Origin: Piscicola geometra
Taxonomy: Eukaryota; Annelida; Clitellata; Hirudinida; Piscicolidae
DNA: 64,000 nt
Direction: 5' to 3'
Assembly (NCBI GenBank): GCA_943735955.1
Contig: OX030963.1
Span: forward strand, 5,555,227 to 5,619,226
In this document: in pieces, positions 1 to 12,148 of the stretch
Layout: each line of letters starts with the position of its first letter
Numbering within the stretch: position 1 is the stretch's first letter
Program-made: the position numbers and the translations under genes
Notes under the pieces: model-generated
What the model saw: only the letters and a program-made list of their open reading frames with translations
Database searches by the model: none
Told to the model about the DNA's origin: nothing

Positions 1-137
1 GGTAGTAACTGCGCATGTAGACGTATTGAAAGGGATAAGTCTGATTATTCCAAGACATAAAGGTGTTACGCCACGTCTGTGTATTGGATACATTTTAAAG
101 GAAGGGTTATAAAAATAAATAAATGAATTGATAAACG

Positions 138-450
138 AACGAATGGATGGATGGATGGATGGATGGATGGATGGTTGGATGGGTAGATGGATGGATGGAT
201 GGATGGATGGATGGATGGATAGATGGATGGATGGATGGATGGATGGATGGATGGATGGATGGATGGATGGATGGATGGATGGATGGATGGATGTATGGAT
301 GGATGGATGGATGGATGGATGGATGGATGGATAGATGGATGGATGGATGGATGGATGGATGGATGGATGGATGGATGGATGGATGGATGGATGGATGGAT
401 GGATGGATGGATGGATGGATGGATGGATGGATGGATGGATGGATGGATGG
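138..450. repeat. (ATGG)n microsatellite
   Basis: About 310 bp of nearly perfect ATGG/GGAT tetranucleotide repeat with a few substitutions (gtagatgg, atgtatgg, atagatgg). All three plus-strand frames stay open through it because the unit has no stop, which produces artefactual Met-Asp-Gly-Trp repeat frames. Not a gene. Confidence 0.97.
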
Positions 451-454
451 ACGA

Positions 455-1220
455 TTTGAATGATTGTAAAAGTTTAGTATTTAATGCTTACCAGCTTCAA
501 GGTGATCTCGATTGTTTTTTCATTGGAAAGATCATCCTGAAAATGAATCATTAACTCATTCTTCCATTTCATTTTTAGATTCGTTCTAATTCGGACCATT
601 TATTCTTAGACCATTCATAAACGGACCATTCATCCGCAACAACATCATGCAAATTAACTGCTTTTTTCCTTGCACAACCTTCAAATTTAATTATTTCACG
701 ATCATTACTTTTCTTATCATCACCTTTTTATCAAACCTTTTCTATCCCATTTACTAGAAAAATCTTTTTATAATTGAATCAGTAAAAACACATATCTAAC
801 ATGCAAATTTACTTTGAATTATCCAACACAGTGACACACCATCGAATATTTACGAATAATTCTTAAGCTTTCGATGACTTTTCTATTTCTTTATTCCACC
901 ACGCTCATACCCTCACATTCTTCACCAGAAATGCAAACATCACCCATCCACCCACCTGTTTCATCAGTTTTATTCCCATCACATAGAAATTCACATGAAC
1001 CTGGTCTTCCCCTTTCAGCGGAAACGGGTCGTTCCTTTAATCGAAATAAAAGTAATTAAAGCATTTTTACAACATTTATTATATTTATTTTTGTTATTTA
1101 ATTGATAAATAATATTTAGAATTATAGAAATAACTAATATCATTTCTCCACGGTCATCCTCATCATCCCTATCATTAGGGCTACAATAACTAACGCACCT
1201 TCCTTCTTTAACACCAACAC
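455..1220. other. A+T-rich spacer, no gene seen
   Basis: Mixed A+T-rich sequence. The short frames have no recognisable domain, splice signal pattern or repeat family that I can identify. Confidence 0.5.
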
Positions 1221-1229
1221 TCCCAATTA

Positions 1230-1330
1230 TTACAATCACCATCTTCATCATCATCATCACCATAACCATCATCACCACCATCATCATTACCACCACCTTC
1301 ATCACCACCATCACCATCTTCATCACCATT
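1230..1330. repeat. (ATC/ACC)n trinucleotide-rich tract
   Basis: Imperfect cat/cac trinucleotide run. The minus strand reads as a Met/Val-rich frame, which is a repeat artefact. Confidence 0.85.
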
Positions 1331-1514
1331 ACCTGTTCACTATACAGGTCATCAGATCTTTCTTCAAAGTGGTGGCGAGTGAGTCACGCACGTGGTTGTA
1401 GCCACACGTGGTGTTGTCGCCTGTTGCTATGCAGAGAGGCGGGAAAAGATAGGTGGAGGGGGGGGGTTGCAAGTGAACGAAAGAAGATGGGTTGAGGTAG
1501 AATACAATTCAATA

Positions 1515-1602
1515 AAAGGATGAATAATATTAATCTGAGTGCTTTTGTTAATTTAGCAAAAGGCGCTATATAAGTTTTGATTGATTGAGTTGATTGATTG
1601 AG
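1515..1602 (-). repeat. SINE-like tail with GATTGATT repeats
   Basis: Contains an 'aaggcgctatataagtttt' segment followed by tandem ttgattga units. The same combination (gcgctat... plus gattgatt) recurs near 15160-15250, 15380-15450 and 63030-63105, so it is a dispersed repeat family, most simply the 3' end of a SINE or short LINE. Orientation is uncertain. Confidence 0.5.
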
Positions 1603-1639
1603 CGTGGTGTGAATCAAAATGGCTTTTGAGACCAATTCA

Positions 1640-2300
1640 TGGGTGGAGGTATATGGGTGCGTGAAAATATGATTGAAAGTAAGTTAGTGGATTATAAATA
1701 TGACGGAAGAGAGAGGTTAAATGGGGGTTTCTTGAGAAAGTAGGCAAAATAGAGGTGGTTATATGCAGGATTGGTGAGGTGAAGCCTTCCACACAGCAAT
1801 TTCAATCAAATTAGATTTTTTATTTAGACAAAACATTATTATATTATATTTATTAAAATAAAACTCATACCCTGGAAACAAGGAAAGAGGTAAGTGAGGA
1901 AAAAGAAGGTAAGAAAGGTTTTAGTTAATCTCCGAAGCATCTTCTATTTAATATTGACCCTTTTCCAAGATGTAAACCGTTTAGGCAGAAACTTTTATTG
2001 TGTTAGTCAAGGAATGTTTCAACGATAAAAAGCCTTTGATTTGACTTAATGGGCTTAATGCTGCTTTCACAGAAGTCAGATAGTTGTTCAAACTGGAACA
2101 GTTAATAGAAAATATTCCACTCAGAAGACGCAGCAAGGCCTCCTGTGATTCGTTCTTGGTGCTTATATCGGAGGATGGCGTGAAAGGCGTGGCGGGGCAA
2201 AGACCACAGCTTGTTTATATACATTTATAAACTTAATAGTCTTACTCATTAGTTATTTAATTGTTTATATACAAACCGAAATGTTTTAATTTTTTGGTTA
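1640..2300. other. A+T-rich spacer, no gene seen
   Basis: I see no convincing coding exon, tRNA or repeat family here. Confidence 0.45.
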
Positions 2301-2308
2301 GTTGATAG

Positions 2309-2545
2309 CAGGGGCGGCGATCTGCGGAAAATCTTGGGGGGGTCCTCCCCAGGGTTGGAATCAAAGAACCGGTATCGACCAATACAGTGAAAGCAATAGT
2401 ATTTAGTATTGTTTACTGTAGTACAAATTATTTTTGTATCAACTATTAATATTTGTATCACCAAACATATAAAAAAGTTTGGTACTCAATAAAAATACTT
2501 TTCTATTGCCACTATGAGCGATTTGAAGAAAAACAATAGCGATTT

Positions 2546-2550
<5 letters not shown>
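2309..2550 (+). mobile_element. hAT family A, terminal fragment
   Basis: Begins with CAGGGGCGGCGATCTGCGG, the terminal inverted repeat shared by copies near 20520, 23885, 47941 and (inverted) 56333. The next 200 bp (ggttggaatcaaagaacc, then tatttgtatcaccaaacat, then gagcgatttgaagaaaaaca) matches those copies closely. The match stops where the AGT array starts, at 'agcgattttagtag', so the rest of the element is lost or displaced. Confidence 0.85.
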
Positions 2551-2742
<192 letters not shown>

Positions 2743-2767
2743 TTTATAGTGCTTTTGTCCCGACACT

Positions 2768-3742
2768 CTATATATTTTTCTTTATCTCCCCCTTTCTCTT
2801 CTCATACTCTGTCTCCAGATCGCACCCACACTTCTCAGCACAACTTCTTCCATCCCCCGATCTTCCTCCTGGTATCCAAGGACCCCTCCCATCGGATCCT
2901 TCTCTCCACGCTCCCTTCTCCAAACCGCAGCCATTTTTCTCTCCACTCTTCATACAACCCACATTCCAGCAAAACGTGCCTCTCATTCTCTTCCTCCCCA
3001 CAAACACACTTTCTATCCTCCTTTTCATACTTCCAGCGCACAACTTCATTATTCCTTACCGTCAAACTATCCCCCCTACACATCATCCTAACTTTCGCTT
3101 TATCTGAACCATCTACATATTTTTCCAACTTCCTGCTTTCTGACTTCTCCTCACAGTACCTTTTCAGTCTTTCACTTTTCTGTATCTTATTCCCCCATTC
3201 CTTCCTTCCCTTTTGTTGGATCCTCTTCACTAGTTCCCTTCCCCCCATCCCTCCGACCTCTCTTTCTGAAACGCCCATCATAAACACTCCTGCTCGTGCA
3301 TCTTTCCCTCCACGTACCATTCGGCTCATAACATACACACCAATTTTTTTCCCAAGTTGGCTATATCCTTTCACCATTTAGATTTGTTACCTATCTCCTC
3401 TACCCATGCTCTACCTACTCTTCCTACTATATCTTTCCCCTCTAATGTCCTAATCACAAAGTCTGTCATGACCTTAGCCTCTCTTTCCCAGAATGTACTC
3501 CAGGCTGTTTCTCTATGTACTACAACATTCCTAACACTAGTCTCTACCCCTCATATCCATCTCCCAAACTTAGTCTGCAAAACCTCTAACTTCTTTCTCT
3601 CCTTAGCTGACCAACCAACTGCTGCAACACTATACATTAACTTTCCTACAATCCAGCTTTTCCATGCCTCCCTGCCCACGATAAACCGACTCCCCGATCT
3701 TTTTGCTCCATATTTTACGGTTAGGCTTCCAACTTTTTTCAT
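2768..3742 (-). pseudogene. LINE C-terminal region remnant
   Basis: Continues the LINE downstream of RT on the minus strand, in at least two frames. It contains WKSWIVGKLMYSVAAVGWSA near 3640 and a C-x-C...H...C cluster (CVCGEEENERHVLLEC, then YEEWREKWL) near 3000. Such Cys/His clusters are common at the C-terminus of several LINE clades. I see no clear RNase H domain. Confidence 0.7.
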
Positions 3743-3794
3743 AATTTCACTAAATTGATAAATCTTTCTTTTTTCCCCCTTTAAGCTTTAATCC

Positions 3795-4685
3795 TTAATA
3801 CCTTACCTCATCACATTTTTGTATGGTCCTACTTCTAATTACCCATTCTTGACATCTTTCTATTTCTGTGTTACCAACCAGTCCCACAACTTTAGATTTC
3901 TCTTCATTCAGTTTCATTCCATATTCCTCTAACACCTTCAGTACATCCTCTAACACAATCTTTATATTATCTTCATTTCCCGCCGTCACTAGAATGTCGT
4001 CAGCATAAAGTATTCGTCCAAACCTCCACTCTTTCCTACTATCCTCCCTACCCATTTGATTATGTACTTTCATCACTACCCCAGCTCGATGGTTATCCAG
4101 GACCGCTGCCACATCCCTAGTGTATAAATTGACGAGGATTGGAGATAAAGGACAACCCTGTTTAACTCCACTTGTGCACGTAACCCATTCTGTCTCCAAG
4201 TCCCCTAACACAAACCTCACTCTGTTCTTTTCATACATCTTCCTCAACATCCTTAAAATTCTTTCACCCATTTCCATTCTCTGTAACATCTCAAACAATT
4301 TACCTCTGTTCACCCTATCGTATGCCTTTTCTAAGTCTAAGCCCGCTACCAATAGTCTTTTCCCTCTTGCCTTTGCAATTTCACTAGCCCGACCTAACAT
4401 AGAAAGATTATCATCCCCACGCCTCCCTCTTCTAAAACCTCAATGTGTTTCATTAATTATACAATTACTTTCTGCCCATCTCTCCACACGCTCTCCCAAA
4501 ATATTCATCATTAGCTTACATAAAATTCTGTTTATTGCTACCGGTCGATAATTCTTAATTCTCCGTCTCTCTCCACCTTTATGAATTAAGACGATCCGAC
4601 TATACCTCCAACTTTTCGGTACCTCACCTCCTTCTAATATTTTATTAAACCAATTCCTCACTTCTTCTCTCCCTCTACATTTCAA
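3795..4685 (-). pseudogene. LINE reverse transcriptase domain remnant
   Basis: Recognisable RT blocks in order on the minus strand: RIVLIHKGGE then IKNYRPVAIN (blocks 1-2), LDLEKAYDRVNRGKL (motif A with catalytic Asp), SGVKQGCPLSPILVNLY (motif B), FGRILYADDILV (motif C, YADD with both catalytic Asp) and MKLNEEKSKVVGL (motif D). A stop near 4440 separates blocks 2 and A. The catalytic residues are preserved despite this lesion, so the copy is moderately young. Confidence 0.93.
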
Positions 4686-5379
4686 CGACTTCCCCAGTTA
4701 CCCCCTCTTCATCCGCTGCTTTTCTTAGTTTAAGTTTTTTCAGTGCCCGTTCAAATTCATTCCTACTGATGTTTCCTTCATTCTCCATTTTTTTACTTTC
4801 TTTTTCGATGTTTATCGTGGCTTCTTCCTCTGTGTTTAGAAACTTTCCCCATGTATTGAGTATGCACTCTCCCATCTCTTTTTTTTCTTTCCTAACACCA
4901 CCCCCTTCATCCACCAGATCCTCTACCTCCATAAACTTTTTTCCTTTCCCCATAAACTTATCCAACTTTCTGATCATATTCCTTTTTCTTTCATTCCCTC
5001 TTCCCATGTATTCCATTCTTCTTCTATTCCACTCTGCTATTTTCTTCGAAACTAATTCACTCGCTACTGTTTTCGAAAGAGGTATTGCTCCCAAGCTTCT
5101 TTCGTCTTTGCTGCCCCTCTTTCAAGTTGCTTTTCTCTTCGCCTATGCTCCCTACTTCATTCTTTCCTTTTCTTGACGACTTCTTTCACCTCCACGTCCC
5201 CCCAATCTATGTCATGGTGTCTTGGTTTCTCCACTTCGAATATTTTTGTTACTCTTCTAATCAACTCTTCTATATTCTCCCCTTTGTTTTTTTATTATTT
5301 CTGTTTCAACCTCTTCACCCCAGAGTTCTAAACTCTCTTCCTTAATGATCTTTTTCTTTGATCTTTATTTTTGTTTTTG

Positions 5380-6344
5380 TGCCACTTCATCTTTATCGCC
5401 ACTATACAGTGATCACTTTCCACTACATCCCCAAACTCACCAACTCACCCTTCTACCACTTCTTCCTTTCCTTTATCGTTAGTCAATATCAAGTCTAACC
5501 CAAACTCTTTCTTGCCACATTTCCAAGTGGAAATGTTCATCCCTGGGCACTAACAATTCAAGATGCTCAGCTCTTTTTCTTCGATCATTTTCTTAACCAT
5601 CAAACCGTTTGTGTTATCTACCCCATCCAGTTCCATAAGATGTCCATTGAAATCCCCTCCTACCACAAGTCTATCTCCTGTCTTTTTTGCTTCCCTTGTC
5701 AACTTAGCTATGCATGAAATTCTTCTTTTATTTGCAGCCTTATCCACTCCCTCGCATCTCTGATACACCGTACACACCACTAGACCTGTTTCTCCGTTCA
5801 TCCTCAACATCAGCAAATTTTCTTTTTGGTATTTGTTCACTACCTCAGCTTTCAATTCCTTCTTCACTAAAAACCCCACCCCACCACATTTCCCTTCTTC
5901 CATCTTCCTCCCCACACCAAACCATTCTAAAACGCCCTGTCCATCCACCATCTGATCTTCGTTTAGGTTTGTCTCGCATAGTCCACAGATATCTATATCA
6001 TTATTTCTTATGAATTCAACTGCTTCTCGTTGTTTTCCTATATTTCTCAGTTTCCTTGCATTCTTGAAGACCACTTTGTTTTCTCCTCTCCCTTCTCTAC
6101 CTCCCCTTATGGAACTTAATTCTTTTCCTCCACCTCCACTTCGTCTTTCTTTCTTTCCATAGTTGTCTTTTTCTACATTCTTTCTGCGGCCCACATTCTT
6201 CAATTCTATTGCTCTTTTTTCTATCAACGCTCTTGCTAGCTGTTCTATCTTCTTCTGTCTTTTCTCCCATTGTTTTCTCTTTTCCTCCTCTCTCCCTCCA
6301 AAAGGGAGATCCATCTCTAAAAAAAACTTTTCTGTATCTCTCAT
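5380..6344 (-). pseudogene. LINE endonuclease (EEP) domain remnant
   Basis: The minus-strand frame carries endonuclease/exonuclease/phosphatase motifs: NDIDICGLCETNL (the E of the active site), LVVGGDFNGHL (the GDFN motif) and, after a frame break, ESDHCIV near 5410 (the SDH motif). A basic, Lys/Arg-rich N-terminal extension precedes it. In non-LTR elements this domain nicks target DNA for target-primed reverse transcription. The copy has stops after residue 264 of the main frame, so it is not intact. Confidence 0.85.
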
Positions 6345-6403
6345 CCTTCTTTAACAGCATCTTCCTTCCCATTACCCTCTATTTATCTGCCTCTGACCTG
6401 AAT

Positions 6404-6958
6404 TCAATTATCATAGGCCTGCACCCACCTTCCATGTTTTCTTTCTCTCTCACTCTTTCCACTAATGCTGGTTCTATTGCCTCCTGAGTAATGACTGATT
6501 ATCTCTTTCACCTTGACATCATCCCCTTCTCCCTCTTTCTTCAACCCGAACATAATTATTTTCTTCTTCCTTGTCTCCTTCTGACTTCTCACCACCTCCG
6601 TCTTCACCTCTTTCATCAGGTTGGCTCTCAGCTCCTCTTTTACTTGCGATTTTTGTCTCTCAATATCTTTTGTTACTTCCTTCTTCAAATTTTTTTTCAA
6701 TATATCTGCATCATTTATTTTTTTGCCTCCTCATTCTTTTTGTGTTCTTTTTCTTCCAGCTCCATACTTCTCACCTTGCTTTCCGCCTCTATCGCTCTTT
6801 TTTTTCAGCTTCAAATTTTCTCTTTTCACCTCTTCGATCACCTTCACCATACACATTCCACATAGAAAATTTCTTTCATCCTTCGCTCTCTCCTTTCTCA
6901 CCAAGCCATGCCTCACATTCCTTCCCTTCACATTGGATGAAGATCTTTTCAAACCCAT
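6404..6958 (-). pseudogene. LINE ORF1-like coiled-coil remnant
   Basis: Two frames on the minus strand, Lys/Glu-rich with heptad-like spacing. The first has a CGMC pair followed by IEEVKRENLKLKKK; the second ends with KKIIMFGLKKEGEGDDVKV, which resembles the start of an RRM-like domain seen in LINE ORF1 proteins. They precede the endonuclease frame, as expected. Function as an RNA-binding chaperone is inferred from position only. Confidence 0.5.
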
Positions 6959-7089
6959 CCCACTTTTTGTCTTTATCTGTTTTTTCCTTTACTTCCCATT
7001 TTTTTTCCAATTACGTTATAAAAAAATTACTTTTAACCTCTACAACTTATCCCTCTTGTTAATACAGGTGAAGGTGCAAAGTCCAATCT

Positions 7090-7890
7090 AATTAACTAAA
7101 CTTATTATTGAAAATAGTTCACAAACAAAACTTTATTACAAACGTCTTTAGAAAACTGCTTTTATCAAACCAATTCTGAACAACCTCTCACAAAACAACT
7201 CTTCAAACAACAGAACAAACTTTTTAAACTTCACGCGCCAGAATGTCTACCATCTTGAAAGACCAATTTTTGTGACAAAAAATTTAGTCAATAGCCCAAT
7301 GATCCATATTTGGACACATCATAAAAACCATCAAAGTATTTTAAATTGGTGAGTTATGACTTACGTTTCGATAATAAGGCCCCAAACTAAGATGGAGTTA
7401 TAAATTATAAATTTTTACATAGTATGGATCATGAGGCGGTCTCTTATGGGATTTTAAACTCAAATACATTTTTAATGCCTTTAACTTTTATAAACAGTGC
7501 CTTTAGTTTTGAAGATGATAAAAAAAAGTCGTTTGTCACCATTGTTCAAAGGAAGTCAAGTACCATCGGAGTTTAACGAAAATGGAAAAGTAGGTGTTTG
7601 CACAAGAATTAATCCGTTTCTGGACTCTATATCAAATTCTCTTTTTGTTGTCAAAATCAGATAATTTTAATTCCACGGCATGTCAAAATATTATGAATGT
7701 TTATTACAAAATTCATAATTAACTTATACTTTTTGTTACAGCCATCCATAAAAATACCCAAGCTATTCTTCAATTTAGAACCAAACGAAAAAGAAAGTTT
7801 TTCAGATTGCAAGGTATGAAAAAGATCCACGTGCAGATATTGAATAGGATGCACTTCAATGATGAAACGAACACCAAATTAATTACCCAC
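7090..7890. other. A+T-rich spacer between two LINEs
   Basis: No coding signal I can support. It may hold the 5' UTR of the minus-strand LINE at its left end. Confidence 0.4.
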
Positions 7891-8201
7891 GGTTAACTTC
7901 CTAGTTGCACGTCAGTCAACTCAGTTGCCGATCTGCACTGAAATGGCTATGAGAGACCATACTGCCAGCCGCAAATTCACTTTTGCCACCTACAACGTGA
8001 GGATCTTGGCTGACACAACACACCGCCACAAGCTGCAACAAATCATGCGACATCATCGCTATCCAAGAGCATGGACTCAAAACCTCTGAGTCGATTCGTC
8101 CCAATTGTTTCTGCATACGTACCTACCAAGCCCTCACTCGCCATTGAAAAAAAAACATCTACGATGAACTTCGAGAATTAGTTAACAGCATACCCGCACA
8201 C

Positions 8202-8843
8202 ATGGTTACCATGCTAGCTGGCGATTTCAACGCGCTCATTGGGACTGACGGACATGAGACAAATCCAAGAATTGTAGGCTCGGACTGTTTTTATTATGAA
8301 ACCAATGACAATGGCAACCAACTTGTTGAGTTATGCAAAACGTCTAACCTAAGACTAGCACACTCGCACATTAAAAATAGAAAGTTCTGACTTGTGACCT
8401 ACACTGGGCCTAAGGGTGACAAGCAGCAGATAGACCACATTGCAATCAGCACCAAGTGGTGGAAATTTATCACTAACTGTCGAGCCTACAACACGAAAAA
8501 CATCGGCTCCGATCACAAGGTAGTTAGTGGTCAATTTCGACTTTCCCTACGAGCAACCAAGCGATCGCCAAACGAAAGGTGCAAGTACAACTGGAGTAAG
8601 CTAGAGGTTCCAGAAACTAGGCGTAGTTTTGACATGACACTTCAGAATCGATTCTTTGAGCTCTTGAATGAAGAAACATTAACATGCACCAACGAAATCA
8701 AGCTAAAGACAGACACATTGGACGAAGCTCTGCGTTATGAGAGCGAAAAAGATTCAAAAGAAGCAGACAAAACTCAGGTACGCTCATTGGGTGTCCCCTT
8801 CAACACTCGCTTTCTTGGACGAATGCATCAAGGCCAGCAGTAA
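8202..8843 (+). pseudogene. LINE endonuclease remnant
   Basis: MVTMLAGDFNALIGTDGHE, then an in-frame stop at about 8390, then VTYTGPKGDKQQIDHIAIST and NIGSDHKVVSG. GDFN and SDH are the endonuclease catalytic motifs. Upstream fragments (TYNVRILAD, IIAIQEHG) lie at 7985-8090 in shifted frames. Confidence 0.85.
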
Positions 8844-9194
8844 GTACAGGAGAAAAAGAACAAAAGGACGCGAGAGTTAACCCATAAAGAACAGTGGAAC
8901 TTGCTGCAGTCCCGAGTATCAACCGCCTTTGACAACGATCAACAAGCTCATCTCATCATTGCCTTCAAGAACGCCGACCAACGACGTGAGTACGGAACCA
9001 CCTGGAAAATAATAAACTCGATCACAGGAGGTAAAAACAAAGCGAATTCGTCAAGTGCAGCTGCTGGATGGTTCATCTCCAAAGGGGAAAGAGGAGCTAC
9101 TTGAAGGTTGGAAAGAATACTTCTCAACGCTGCTCAACAACGTCACCACTTATGCTGGTCTCTCAATCTTGCCTACAACATTTCATTAAAACCA

Positions 9195-10220
9195 CGGTCT
9201 TCTCACTGGACGAAATCCGAAAGGCAATAAAAGAGATGAAACCCATCGACTCGTTACTCAGAAAGAATCAGTGTTTAACGACGTCAAAGAATCAGGCAGG
9301 TTTCAGAACAGGCCGCAGCTACATCCAGCAGATTCATATTCTGAGAAGGATTATGGATGGTGCATACTCGCAAGACATCCCACTATTCATCACTTTCGTC
9401 GACTTCAAGAAAGCTTTCGACTCAATCGACCGAAATGTGAAGTTTGCGATACTGCGACACTTCGGAATCCCAGAGAAAGTTGTCAAGACAATCAAGGTCT
9501 TGTAAGACAAGTCGACCAGCCAAGCCTGCATACAAAGCCAGCTTTTTAAACCCTTCAACATTTCTACAGACGTCTTACAAGGTGATGTTTTGGCTCCGAT
9601 CCTATTCGTTATCGTGATAGACTACATATCAAAATTGTCTGCAGGTGAATTTGGATATGTCACCCACTCAAGAAAACCAAACGAGGACAAGTGCGTGCAA
9701 AACCAACCGCTCATTGCGCCACGCAACTCGTTTGCCGGATAGAGTTTGTGATCTCGCTTCTGCCGATGATATAGCCCTGCTCGAGAACGACCCATCGAGA
9801 GCCCAAACTCAGTTGGATGCTTTGAGACTCAATACACGAACGGTTGGATTGGAGATAAATGTTAAAAAGATCGAAAAGATGTGGCTAACCAACCAAATCC
9901 CTCTATCTCGCCACCGTCTGCAAATCTCCTCATCGATGGTCAGGACATCGCAATCGTGAAGGACTTCAAATACCTTGGGTCGGAGGTTGGGTCCACAGAT
10001 CACGATGTTAGAATCTGAATCGGCTTTGCATGGGCAGCTTTCACGATGCTACAAAAGTTGCTTCACTCACCCACGCTGAACACAGATCTCAAGATTCGCA
10101 TCTTTCAAGCCACTTGCATCTCAATTTTGTTCTACGGCTTCGAATCATGGATACTCTCTGCAGCATTATCGAAGAAACTTGGCGTCTTCGCAAGGACTTG
10201 CTATCGGACGATGCTTGGAA
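9195..10220 (+). pseudogene. LINE reverse transcriptase remnant
   Basis: RT blocks in several frames: QAGFRTGRSYIQQIHILRRI, FITFVDFKKAFDSIDR (motif A), STDVLQGDVLAPILFVIVID (motif B region), LASADDIALLEND (motif C with an A for the usual Y) and VGLEINVKKIEKMWL (motif D). Frameshifts near 9505, 9640 and 9960 disable it. Confidence 0.88.
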
Positions 10221-10221
10221 C

Positions 10222-11327
10222 CAGTGATTTTTCAGTTCGAATTTTTCAGTTCGAGTTCAAGTTACAGTTAGAAAAAATTTAATATTTCAGTTACTATTCA
10301 AGTTACAGTTATGAAAATTGTAATTAGTTACTATTCCAGTTATGTTTTTTTTAGTTGCAGTTTCAGTTACAGTTAATCAAGTTGGGAAATTTTTATTTTT
10401 ATTTTTAATACAATCCAAATTAATGTTTAAAAGTCAAATTATTTAAAAGATATATAAATATATTATTCATAATATATGCTGTTCATTTTCATAAATGTCT
10501 TCAATTCCAGATTTTTGCTGAGGCGATGCTTTTCTCCACATACGCTCGTAAAGCTGGAGCTGAAACAAGGTCTTGTGCAAAAGAAACTAATATTGGGCAT
10601 TGCGCCTAATTTCCTTCTAGAAACATAGACCATTTGCTTTCAAACAATTTGTAGCAGCAGTCGTTGACCAAGCTGAACTTCAGGGGAATCCTCTTGCAAT
10701 TTTTTCTTCTGAGTGGTTGCCTGCTCTAGTGTCACTGTTTTTTAACTTTTTCAACACCATTTGATTTTGTTCCAAGAATTTTCTGGGCATCCTTTTTCAT
10801 TTTCTCGTAACACTCTGGATGTTTTCATTTTAAGTGATTGATTAAATTTGTTGCATTTTTTTCAGAAAGGCTTTGACTGCATTTTTTAATTTCTCTTTAC
10901 CATTACAGTTATCATCCTCTTCCGAAACCTGACATTAGCTTTTTTTTCGTAAATAAAATACGCCCATACGGCATTCTCTTGTTTTCTGAAATTCTTTACT
11001 TAAATTTTTTTTCTTAAAATTTTTATATTTAAAATTGTTAGAAAAAAATTAACAATGTAAAACACTAAATTAATATAATTGGAATTAAATAATTTAATCA
11101 CGTCACGCGAATGTTTTATCTTGTAGAGCTTCTCTTTTTTTAAAATATTTATTTTTTCCAGTTACTATTCAGTTATTATTCTTATTTTTCAGTTTCTATT
11201 TCAGTTACAGTTATGCATTGAATTACAGTTACAGTTAAAGTTAAAGTTAAAGTTACAGTTAACTGAATCAGATTTTTCAGTTAATTTACCATTTCAGTTA
11301 CAATTACAGTTAACTGGAACAACACTG
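10222..11327 (-). mobile_element. hAT element nested in LINE, 8-bp TSD
   Basis: 1106 bp. Starts CAGTGATTTTTCAGTT and ends AACTGGAACAACACTG, so both ends have CAGTG as an inverted terminus. It is flanked by exact 8-bp direct repeats CTTGGAAC (10214-10221 and 11328-11335), and the LINE frame is continuous once the insert is removed. The interior has many near-repeats of 'cagttacagtta' at both ends (subterminal repeats). A decayed fragment on the minus strand near 10620-10520 resembles the hAT dimerisation region (FAQDLVSAPALRAYVE), so the element descends from an autonomous hAT. Confidence 0.93.
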
Positions 11328-11489
11328 CTTGGAACCCAACAGTCTAGAAACCACATCACAAACGAGTCTCTCTACGCACGGGTCAGACAGAAGCGCATCA
11401 GCGAAATGATCAGAAAACGACAACTTGCATTTACTGGGCATTGTCTTCGCATGCGAGCGATTTTCAACTGCTAGATTTATTGCGGATAA

Positions 11490-12145
11490 ACGAAGATCAT
11501 CATTACCACCTGTCTCATTCTTTATTTTAATAAGTTTGAAATAATGGCTTTAAAGTTACATGACGTTGTTGTACAGAATTTTACAAACTATCAATAAATA
11601 TGAAAAGCTGGCTCATACAAAAGAGCGAAAAAGACTTGAACTTTTATGCATGTTGAAATCAAAAGATGAACTTTTCACTGAAATAAAAAAGTTAAAAAAA
11701 CATATTTTAGGTGAAATTATCAACAAAGAAAGAATGAAATACAAAAAGGTGCAAAAAAACTTTAGAAAAATTAAAACAAAGGTGTTTTTCTACTCAGTAG
11801 AAGGTTTAACATTTCCCATTTTGAGTTTTTACATCAATCGAGGGTGTTGGTGGAGTTATTTTTGACATAAAAAACTAATTTTTGTATCATACATTTTTTA
11901 TTGTTAGTGTTAATCATTTTCTAAGTGGACGCTTTGAAATGTTGAAATCGATGAATTTTCGCTGCACATATAATTCACGTCTAATAACACTGGCCGACAA
12001 ATGGAAACAAATGTTACGTAAATGATATATGAATAGATGATTTTTCATTTATTTTGTGTGCTGAACCTGAAAATATAATCGGTTTTTACAAGACTCTTTT
12101 TTTGCTAACTACGTGTCTTGACAAGCTGAATATAACTGTTCTAGC
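11490..12145. other. spacer with one uncharacterised frame
   Basis: A 101-residue open frame at 11560-11865 (+) is Lys-rich in its first half (RKRLELLCMLKSKDELFTE) and looks coiled-coil-like. I recognise no family, upstream exon or promoter. A+T content could give this by chance. Confidence 0.3.
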
Positions 12146-12148
12146 AAG

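Larger units (their letters stand above)
2755..6960 (-). mobile_element. LINE (non-LTR retrotransposon), decayed
   Basis: Read on the minus strand the order is: basic coiled-coil ORF1-like segments (about 6960-6404, with KKIIMFGLKKEGEGD resembling ORF1 RNA-binding domains), an apurinic-type endonuclease (about 6110-5380), a linker, a reverse transcriptase (about 4690-3795) and a C-terminal region with a Cys/His cluster (CVCGEEENERHVLLEC near 3000). This is the standard non-LTR layout. Stops and frameshifts break the frame several times, so the copy is probably inactive. The 3' end abuts an (AGT)n array on the plus strand, i.e. ACT/TAC repeats as an apparent tail. The clade (I, CR1, Jockey-like) is not settled by eye. 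Confidence 0.88.
7930..11480 (+). mobile_element. RTE-like LINE, split by a hAT insertion
   Basis: The endonuclease begins near 7970 (FTFATYNVRILADTTH, then CDIIAIQEHGLKTSE), continues with LAGDFNALIG, TYTGPKGDKQQIDHI and GSDHKVVSGQFRLSL, then RT fragments (QAGFRTGRSYIQQIHILRRI, FVDFKKAFDSIDR, ASADDIALLEND) and a C-terminal region (TCYRTMLGT...). This pattern is typical of the 'craniofacial development protein 2-like' endonuclease-RT proteins in animal genomes. Many stops and shifts mark it as dead. The sequence stops at 10221 and resumes at 11328, flanking a hAT element. The frame continues across: YRTMLGT, then QQSRNHITNESLYARVRQKR. Confidence 0.9.

Noticed and set aside
128..554. Three overlapping Met-Asp-Gly-Trp repeat frames
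   Set aside because: Products of the (ATGG)n microsatellite; no start context, splice sites or unique sequence.
6491..7091. Phe/Ser/Leu-rich frames of 120-160 codons on the plus strand
   Set aside because: Antisense shadows of the Lys/Glu-rich LINE ORF1 region.
11560..11865. 101-codon Lys-rich gene
   Set aside because: No promoter, splice or family support; composition is what A+T-rich sequence gives by chance.
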